A DNA stretch of 64,000 bases from positions 124,001 through 188,000 of the forward strand of contig CAZXZS010000002.1 in the NCBI GenBank assembly GCA_964645655.1, in the 5' to 3' direction. The first letter of the stretch is position 1, and the number at the start of each line of letters is the position of its first letter. Below are positions 59,881 to 64,000 of the stretch, piece by piece. The notes below the pieces were generated by a model. It ran no database searches. It was not told the DNA's origin and saw only the letters and a program-made list of their open reading frames with translations. The stretch comes from JAGOUA01 sp964645655 (GTDB lineage: Bacteria; Patescibacteriota; Patescibacteriia; 2-12-FULL-60-25). The position numbers and the translations under genes were made by a program.

Positions 59881-60396
59881 ATGAATTTACATCCCCTGCC
59901 CAGAGCGCTCCTGATCGTTGGTGTCGGCGCTGTGCTGTTTGGAGTTGGTTGTGGAAGCGGCAGCCCTCTCGTCGGCGACTCAAACCGGCGTCCTGGCGAT
60001 GGCGGGTTTGCGATGCCTTCCCCTGGCGAACCCACGGCGCTACCCGTCCAAACGAGACTCTACTCGCAAGGCCCGCTGAACCTGGAGACCGGTCCCGTCA
60101 TTCATGACGCGATCTGGGCGGCGGCGCGATGTCGGGACCTGATCGCTGCCTGTGTCCGCCAGACCCACTCGCCAGCCAATTGTGTTACGGGGGCGAGAGC
60201 GTGTACGACGGAGACTCCGTGGCGAGAGCCTGTGCCCTGCTGCCCTACGAGTTGCCGCGTCGAGTTCGAGCGGCTACGGGCCGCTGGCCTAGCCGAACTC
60301 GACGCCATGCTCGGGTCCTATGGTCTGCCGGGGTCGGCATGTTTCCCCGGAGTTTCTGATGAGTTGAGGTCCGGAGCCAGGAGGAACCCGCCGTGA
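59881..60396 (+). CDS. Putative Cys-rich lipoprotein
   Basis: The 171-residue product has a hydrophobic signal segment (about residues 6-23) ending in FGVGCGSG, a lipobox-like site with an unusual Gly at -3. The C-terminal half is Cys-rich (ARCRDLIAACVRQ, ANCVTGARAC, CCPTSCRVEFERL, SACFPG), suggesting disulfides outside the cell. GGAGG lies about 8 nt before the ATG. Composition and style differ from the core genes and match the degraded segment around it, so it may have arrived by transfer. Confidence 0.6.
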   Translation: MNLHPLPRALLIVGVGAVLFGVGCGSGSPLVGDSNRRPGDGGFAMPSPGEPTALPVQTRLYSQGPLNLETGPVIHDAIWAAARCRDLIAACVRQTHSPANCVTGARACTTETPWREPVPCCPTSCRVEFERLRAAGLAELDAMLGSYGLPGSACFPGVSDELRSGARRNPP

Positions 60397-60594
60397 GAAA
60401 GCCTCTTCCCGTCCCAGCTCGCGATGGCCGGCGTGCCGATCCTCACGATCAAGGAGCTGATGGGCCGCTCCACGGTCCAGATGACCATGCGATACGCGCA
60501 CCTGGCGCCGTCGACCTTGGCCCAGGCGGTGCCCGCCCTCCTGCGCGCGGAAAGCCGCCGTCGAAGATTCAAGGCCCCCTGGCGTCAACCGTGA
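60397..60594 (+). pseudogene. Tyrosine recombinase (phage integrase) C-terminal remnant
   Basis: After an in-frame stop at 60394-60396, the frame reads SQLAMAGVPILTIKELMG followed by RSTVQMTMRYAHLAPSTLAQ before a stop at 60592. This matches the region around and after the active-site His of XerC/D-type integrases, ending with the M-R-Y-A-H-L segment that precedes the nucleophilic Tyr region. The N-terminal two thirds and the upstream H-x-x-R are missing. It lies about 100 bp from the 3' end of tRNA-Thr, a usual integration site. Confidence 0.75.
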
Positions 60595-60659
60595 GCCCCA
60601 AGCGCTCGTTCCCGTCCTCCAGGGCGCGAGCTTCTAGGCTTGATTCTCGGCTCAAACAA

Positions 60660-60687
60660 CAGAAAAACGCTTCCTTCTGGAAGCGTT
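60660..60687 (-). terminator. Intrinsic terminator of the tRNA-Thr transcript
   Basis: On the minus strand AACGCTTCC pairs with GGAAGCGTT (60687-60666) around AGAA, followed by TTTCTG. Confidence 0.75.
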
Positions 60688-60693
60688 CCCCTG

Positions 60694-60769
60694 TGGAGCC
60701 AACTCCGGGAATCGAACCCGGGACCTCTGCTTTACGAAAGCATTGCTCTACCAGCTGAGCTAAGTTGGC
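60694..60769 (-). tRNA. tRNA-Thr (CGT)
   Basis: The minus strand folds as a 76-nt tRNA: acceptor GCCAACT/AGTTGGC, D arm with AGCTCAGCTGGTAGAGC, anticodon loop TTCGTAA giving CGT, T arm CCGGG-TTCGATT-CCCGG, and an encoded CCA end after discriminator T. The first anticodon-stem pair is an A-G mismatch. Confidence 0.92.
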
Positions 60770-60772
60770 AGA

Positions 60773-60800
60773 AGAACGCCCCGGCAAGCCGGGGCGTCTT
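60773..60800. other. GC-rich hairpin between the two tRNAs
   Basis: ACGCCCCGG pairs with CCGGGGCGT around CAAG (about 60775-60797). Only a mixed pyrimidine tail follows on either strand. It may separate the tRNA transcripts or be a processing site. Confidence 0.5.
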
Positions 60801-60933
60801 CTCGTGTTCGTTCCCCTCATTCCACCTTCGTTCGTGTTCCGAACGGGGGTGGGTGGTCGAGCTAGGCTCGATCCCGAAGACAAGTGCCGCCTTCCGTACC
60901 GTTCACTTGTCCGCAAGATCGAGCCGAGCTCGT

Positions 60934-61008
60934 TGGAGCGGGTAGGGGGAATCGAACCCCCCTGTCGTGCTTGGGAAGCACGCATAATAGCCACTATACG
61001 ATACCCGC
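60934..61008 (-). tRNA. tRNA-Gly (CCC)
   Basis: The minus strand folds as a 75-nt tRNA: acceptor GCGGGTA/TACCCGC, D arm with GTATAGTGGCTATTAT, anticodon stem CGTGC/GCACG with loop TTCCCAA giving CCC, T arm GGGGG-TTCGATT-CCCCC, and an encoded CCA end. Confidence 0.93.
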
Positions 61009-61018
61009 GATGCCATCC

Positions 61019-61047
61019 ACTATACAGGACGGTCCGCAACTCGGCAA
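61019..61047 (-). promoter_or_regulatory. Promoter of tRNA-Gly
   Basis: On the minus strand TTGCCG (61047-61042), a 17-nt spacer and TATAGT (61024-61019) lie 10 nt before the tRNA 5' end. Confidence 0.75.
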
Positions 61048-61182
61048 GGGAGGGGAAAATCCCCAAATTTCCAGCCAACGAAAGCGGCGAGGCGATCCCG
61101 TATTTCTTGACGCCCATGCTCTCCCATGCTCCAATCCCGCCGCTCATCGTTCGGATGGGCAGGAAAGAACGAGGACCAGCCC

Positions 61183-62430
61183 GTGGAACCGCAATCCCTC
61201 ACGCTTCCGTATCTCGTGGAGTGTCTCGCGCGCCCCGATGGCGGGGACGCGGCCCTGCTGCCCTACGCACAGGAGGTGCGGGCCCGCTTCTCGTCGGAGC
61301 TCCTCCTCCACACGCCGACCCTCGACCGCCGCGTCGCCATCCGCCGGGCCGTGGAGGCGCTGCACGTCATCGTGCCACGGCTCTTCGCGGATCGTGGCCT
61401 CGTGGAGGCCGAGGCCGATCACGGCCCCGGCCACTGGTGTCGCGATTACGTCAACGCCCTGCGTCTCGGGCATGACGTCGGGCTGAGCCCGCGCCTGGTC
61501 GTCCCCTGCATCCTCGGGGGCACGCTCCATGACGTCGGCACGCTCTTCGTCGACCGCTACGCCGATCGCCATCGCCTCGTCCGTCATGCGGAGGTCGGGG
61601 CGCTCGCCTTCAAGGCCGCCGCTCACGGCAGCGGGCTCACCACCGAGGAGATCGACCTCGTCGCCTACGCGATCGCGGCCCACACGCACTACCTCAAGCC
61701 CACCGAGGTCACCCTCGGCGATGGCACGGTCCACACGGTCACCCCGTATGCCGACATGGACGGCGACCGGCCGCTCCTCGAGGTCTGGCTTGCCCGCTGG
61801 GTCGACCGTCTCGACTGTTCGGGAGCCACCTTCGTGGGCCGGCATGCGCTCGTCAGCGTGCGCGATTTCCACGACTTCTCGTCGCATCACGGCTTCTATC
61901 CGGTCCGCTTCGCCGACCACATGCGCCCGCTGCTCCGCACTCGCGAGCAGGTCGCCGCCTCCGACGACAAGGCCCAGACCATGCTCGAGCATCTCATGAT
62001 GTTCGCCAACAGCCAGACCAACGCCTCGCCCTACGGCCGCCACGACCTGGGTGCCATGGTCCAGCTCCGCGACGCCCAACGCGCTGCGCTTGAGCGCATC
62101 TGCCATCGGGTCCTGCAGCCGCTCAAGGTCGACGAGGGCCGTGTCCCGGAGGCCTGGGTACGCTTCCTGGCCACCAACATCGAGCCGTCGCCCGCCGGTC
62201 GAGAGGCGGCCGCTCGCCTCAAGGCCGATTTCGTCGCCCTCGCCCCGGAGACGCGCCGCGCCTGGACCTCCGGCTTCTACGCGACGATGGGGGAGTACCG
62301 CCACTGGGCCGCGAGCGCCCTCGCGTTCATCGAGGCCCTCCCGGCCAGCGAGCGCTCCCTCGTCGGCCTCCCGTTCGACCTGCCGACCCTCATCCGTCCC
62401 GACCCTTCCTGGGTCGATCTGCTTCCCTGA
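61183..62430 (+). CDS. HD-domain-like protein
   Basis: The 415-residue protein has histidine/aspartate motifs of the HD superfamily: ADHGPGHWCRDYVNAL (about residues 81-96), LGGTLHDVGTLFVDR (about residues 112-126), RHAEVGALAFKAAAHG and AYAIAAHTHYL. Such domains are metal-dependent phosphohydrolases, often acting on nucleotides or second messengers; the substrate here is unknown. The GTG at 61183 is chosen because GAGGA precedes it by about 7 nt; an ATG at 61126 would add 19 residues. It is a single gene with a terminator. Confidence 0.75.
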   Translation: MEPQSLTLPYLVECLARPDGGDAALLPYAQEVRARFSSELLLHTPTLDRRVAIRRAVEALHVIVPRLFADRGLVEAEADHGPGHWCRDYVNALRLGHDVGLSPRLVVPCILGGTLHDVGTLFVDRYADRHRLVRHAEVGALAFKAAAHGSGLTTEEIDLVAYAIAAHTHYLKPTEVTLGDGTVHTVTPYADMDGDRPLLEVWLARWVDRLDCSGATFVGRHALVSVRDFHDFSSHHGFYPVRFADHMRPLLRTREQVAASDDKAQTMLEHLMMFANSQTNASPYGRHDLGAMVQLRDAQRAALERICHRVLQPLKVDEGRVPEAWVRFLATNIEPSPAGREAAARLKADFVALAPETRRAWTSGFYATMGEYRHWAASALAFIEALPASERSLVGLPFDLPTLIRPDPSWVDLLP

Positions 62431-62432
62431 GT

Positions 62433-62457
62433 CCCGTCATCCGACGGGCTTTTCTTT
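62433..62457 (+). terminator. Intrinsic terminator of the HD gene
   Basis: CCCGTC (62433-62438) pairs with GACGGG (62443-62448), followed by CTTTTCTTTT. Confidence 0.8.
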
Positions 62458-62484
62458 TCCTCAGGTCCGGCTGTTCGTGTATAT

Positions 62485-62513
62485 TTGACAATATAAAATC
62501 TTCGCCGTATGGT
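62485..62513 (+). promoter_or_regulatory. Strong promoter of the gene at 62531
   Basis: TTGACA (62485-62490), a 17-nt spacer and TATGGT (62508-62513). The predicted transcript starts near 62520, just before GGAGG (62521-62525). Confidence 0.75.
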
Positions 62514-62530
62514 TCCATCTGGAGGTTCCC

Positions 62531-62917
62531 ATGCCCATCCCCACCGAAATCCCGGGCCAACTCGACATCTTCCTCGAGACCGGCACCGAAGGCGCCATCT
62601 GGATCCTCGACCCCGACGAGAAGGGTCCCAACGACCCGCATAGCGACTACGGCCACCGCCTGGAGAAGGGCGACCGTCTCAAGGTCTTCAACGAGGACGG
62701 GACCGTCGCCTTCGAAGGCGTCATCGACCCCAATCGCCGGATCGGCTGGACCGAGTACCCCCGCAACCCCGGCCACGGCCAGCCCAGTGCCCTCGGCCTC
62801 TGGATCCACTGGACCCAGAGCGGCTGGAAGCCCGACGCCTGGGCCCGCCTCTTCCTCCCCCTCGACGGCCACCCCCGCCTCAAGGCCATCCTCACCAAGG
62901 CGAACCCGGCCTCCTGA
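62531..62917 (+). CDS. Hypothetical small cytosolic protein
   Basis: The 128-residue protein is rich in beta-strand-forming residues, with a regular pattern of aromatic and acidic residues (GAIWILDPDEKG, DRLKVFNEDGTVAFEG, WIHWTQSGWKPDAWARLF). It has no signal peptide or membrane segment. I do not recognise a family. It has a consensus promoter, GGAGG 5 nt before the ATG and its own terminator, so it is a well-expressed independent gene. Confidence 0.7.
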   Translation: MPIPTEIPGQLDIFLETGTEGAIWILDPDEKGPNDPHSDYGHRLEKGDRLKVFNEDGTVAFEGVIDPNRRIGWTEYPRNPGHGQPSALGLWIHWTQSGWKPDAWARLFLPLDGHPRLKAILTKANPAS

Positions 62918-62943
62918 CCCCTCACGCGGGTCCTTTTCTTTTT
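62916..62943 (+). terminator. Intrinsic terminator
   Basis: GACCC (62916-62920) pairs with GGGTC (62928-62932), followed by CTTTTCTTTTT. It overlaps the stop codon of the gene at 62531. Confidence 0.65.
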
Positions 62944-62999
62944 CACCCCCCGTCCGAGCTGTCCTTTTTCGATTATTCTCATTTTTTCCCTCCCTTGTA

Positions 63000-63109
63000 G
63001 GTCCTCGGGGCGGCAGGGCTTTTTTCCCGGACCTGCTGTGTGAGCCATCCATCCCCGGAACAAGCAGCGAGTTCAGGTCCGGGAAAAAAGCCCTGCCGCC
63101 CCGGGGACC
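63000..63109. repeat. 36-bp near-perfect inverted repeat with 38-bp centre
   Basis: The left arm 63000-63035 and right arm 63074-63109 are reverse complements at 35 of 36 positions (one T/C difference at left-arm position 6). Each arm contains a six-base T or A run (GGGCTTTTTTCCCGG). The 38-bp centre has no gene. No target-site duplication is seen. It could be a MITE-like element, a REP-like palindrome or a bidirectional transcription barrier before the ribosomal operon. The rest of 62944-63256 shows no gene. Confidence 0.85.
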
Positions 63110-63172
63110 GCCCCCACCCGAGGGAAAGGCGGGCCGTATGGGGCGCCAGCCCCATAAAAACCTGTTTCTTCA

Positions 63173-63201
63173 TTGACTTTTCCCCGTCAAGGGCAGAAAA
63201 T
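63173..63201 (+). promoter_or_regulatory. Possible promoter of the infA operon
   Basis: TTGACT (63173-63178), a 17-nt spacer and GAAAAT (63196-63201) are the best pair. CATACT (63205-63210) is an alternative -10 without a matching -35. Confidence 0.4.
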
Positions 63202-63256
63202 GCTCATACTAAGCCTTAGCGAAGTATTTTCCTCATGGAAATGAACGTTTCTACCT

Positions 63257-63484
63257 ATGCCCGGTAACGGTCCCAACAAGGATTTTATCATTCTCAAGGG
63301 CAAGGTCGTCGAAAACCTCCCCGCCACCTCCTTCAAGGTCAAGCTCGAGAATGGCCAAGAGATCTTGTGCCATCTTTCAGGCAAAATGCGCATGAACCGC
63401 ATCCGCCTGACCCCTGGCGACGAGGTCCAGGTCGAGCTGAGCCCGTACGATTTGACAAAGGGGCGAATCACCTATAGATTATAG
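63257..63484 (+). CDS. infA: Translation initiation factor IF-1
   Basis: The 75-residue protein is a full-length S1-type OB-fold IF-1: KDFIILKGKVVENLPATSFK (residues 8-27), VKLENGQEILCHLSGKMR and the hallmark PGDEVQVELSPYDLTKGRI. It binds the ribosomal A site during initiation. It opens the usual infA-rpmJ-rpsM segment of the ribosomal operon. No Shine-Dalgarno site is evident. Confidence 0.97.
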   Translation: MPGNGPNKDFIILKGKVVENLPATSFKVKLENGQEILCHLSGKMRMNRIRLTPGDEVQVELSPYDLTKGRITYRL

Positions 63485-63691
63485 GCCTTGTACGGCGGTT
63501 TTTCAGGCTGTTTTGGAAGCCCTGACGACTGCCGGCAGCGCACGAGTCTTCTCCTGCGGAAATCCCCGGAAAACGGCAAAAACCCGTTCCCGGGCGATCT
63601 CTATTCACAACAGGGGCCCTTCACGCGATCCCGACGCTCGAAATTGGCCGAGCGCCTGGGTTTTGCTGAAACGGCCTGCTTCCATCGCATT
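63485..63691 (+). other. infA-rpmJ intergenic region with stem-loop
   Basis: 207 bases separate infA from rpmJ, long for this operon. A stem forms from CCCGG and AACGG on the left (about 63569-63582) pairing with CCGTT and CCGGG on the right (about 63588-63599). No T tract follows. It may be a regulatory leader or a processing site; a small protein cannot be excluded but none looks real. Confidence 0.4.
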
Positions 63692-63808
63692 ATGAAAGTA
63701 CGATCCTCTGTCAAGGCGATTTGCCGCGACTGCCAAGTGATCCGCCGCAAGGGACGCGTGGTCGTCATTTGCGCGAAGAGCCCTAAACATAAGCAACGTC
63801 AAGGATAA
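63692..63808 (+). CDS. rpmJ: Ribosomal protein bL36
   Basis: The 38-residue protein MKVRSSVKAICRDCQVIRRK and on is a standard bL36 with zinc-type ligands Cys11, Cys14 and Cys27, and His33 (PKHKQRQG). The frame is open upstream to 63488, but the upstream part has no similarity to anything and the ATG at 63692 gives the canonical length. Confidence 0.95.
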   Translation: MKVRSSVKAICRDCQVIRRKGRVVVICAKSPKHKQRQG

Positions 63809-63812
63809 CTCT

Positions 63813-64000
63813 ATGGCACGTATCGCAGGCGTCAGCCTTCCCCAACAAAAGCGTGTCGACGTCGCCCTGACCTATATCTATGGGATCGGGACCACGACCG
63901 CCAAGCGCGTGATCGAAAAGACGGGCATCGCCCCGGAGATCCGCGTCAAGGACCTCACCGAAGCGCAAGCTAACAAGCTGCGCGAGGAGGTCGAGAAGAA
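63813..64000 (+). CDS. rpsM: Ribosomal protein uS13, partial
   Basis: The first 62 residues of uS13 are present (MARIAGVSLPQQKRVDVALT, then YIYGIGTTTAKRVIEKTGI), running off the window end. AAGGAT lies 6-11 nt before the ATG. It follows rpmJ by 4 nt, as in many ribosomal operons. Confidence 0.96.
   Translation, partial: MARIAGVSLPQQKRVDVALTYIYGIGTTTAKRVIEKTGIAPEIRVKDLTEAQANKLREEVEK

Noticed and set aside
58325..60693. A duplicated tRNA-Thr 3' end marking the far edge of the decayed island
   Set aside because: I looked for the T-arm and acceptor sequence of the tRNA near 58.3-58.7 kb and did not see it, so an attachment-site pair is not claimed.
61144..62304. A 386-residue minus-strand frame opposite the HD-domain gene
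   Set aside because: The plus-strand frame has HD motifs, a Shine-Dalgarno site and a terminator. The minus translation is a shadow.
63205..63210. CATACT as the -10 box of infA with TTGACT as its -35
   Set aside because: The spacing would be 26 nt, too long for a sigma-70 promoter. GAAAAT at 17-nt spacing is listed instead with low confidence.
1..64000. CRISPR arrays, insertion sequences with transposases, rRNA genes
   Set aside because: No regularly spaced direct repeats, no transposase motifs and no rRNA-like segments were recognised.

Overview
The window looks like a chromosomal segment of a Patescibacteria (Candidate Phyla Radiation) bacterium, probably close to Uhrbacteria/Magasanikbacteria-type lineages. 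This is inferred from the large secreted surface protein with CPR-style N-terminal repeats, the sigma factor/DUF5667 pair, the short ribosomal-protein genes, TGA used as stop, and the rarity of Shine-Dalgarno sites inside operons. The sequence is GC-rich and densely coding. No database search was possible, so every family name rests on motifs read from the translations.

Layout. Positions 1-3.3 kb hold small genes (membrane protein, unknown soluble protein, methyltransferase, YraN-like nuclease). Positions 3.3-13.2 kb carry a GT4 glycosyltransferase, an ECF-type sigma factor with a membrane-anchored DUF5667 partner, a 1336-residue exported surface protein and an O-antigen-ligase-like membrane protein with a TPR tail. 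From 13.3 to 51 kb lies a very large surface-polysaccharide region: about a dozen glycosyltransferases, UDP-glucuronate decarboxylase-like SDRs, FkbM and other methyltransferases, an ABC exporter (Wzm/Wzt-like, with a C-terminal sugar-binding domain on the ATPase), an AsnB-type amidotransferase, GDP-mannose dehydratase with a DegT aminotransferase and a cupin, a fucosyltransferase-like GT11, and a WbaP/WcaJ-like priming transferase. Positions 51-58.3 kb return to envelope functions: polytopic membrane protein, Asp-rich lipoprotein, CDP-alcohol phosphatidyltransferase, MurE, FtsB/DivIC-like and SurA-like proteins. Positions 58.3-60.6 kb are a poorly coding, degraded stretch with an integrase remnant next to tRNA-Thr. 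Then come tRNA-Thr and tRNA-Gly, an HD-domain protein, an unknown small protein, a striking 36-bp inverted repeat, and the start of a ribosomal operon (infA, rpmJ, rpsM).

How the genes could work together (inference). The priming transferase would load the first sugar on a polyprenyl carrier, cytosolic glycosyltransferases would extend and decorate it, the ABC exporter would flip the chain, and the ligase-like protein encoded beside the surface protein could transfer glycan to protein. The sigma/DUF5667 pair may tune this envelope program.

The most interesting signals are: (1) a core operon of about 12.8 kb led by a tiny helix-turn-helix regulator and containing two proteins that fuse a glycerophosphodiesterase-like domain to a WavE-like domain, one apparently with a dead phosphodiesterase site, around a HAD-cupin fusion and two nucleotidyltransferases; (2) promoters whose -10 box ends 6-8 nt before the ATG at many operon heads, implying systematic leaderless mRNAs; (3) the 36-bp near-perfect inverted repeat upstream of infA.
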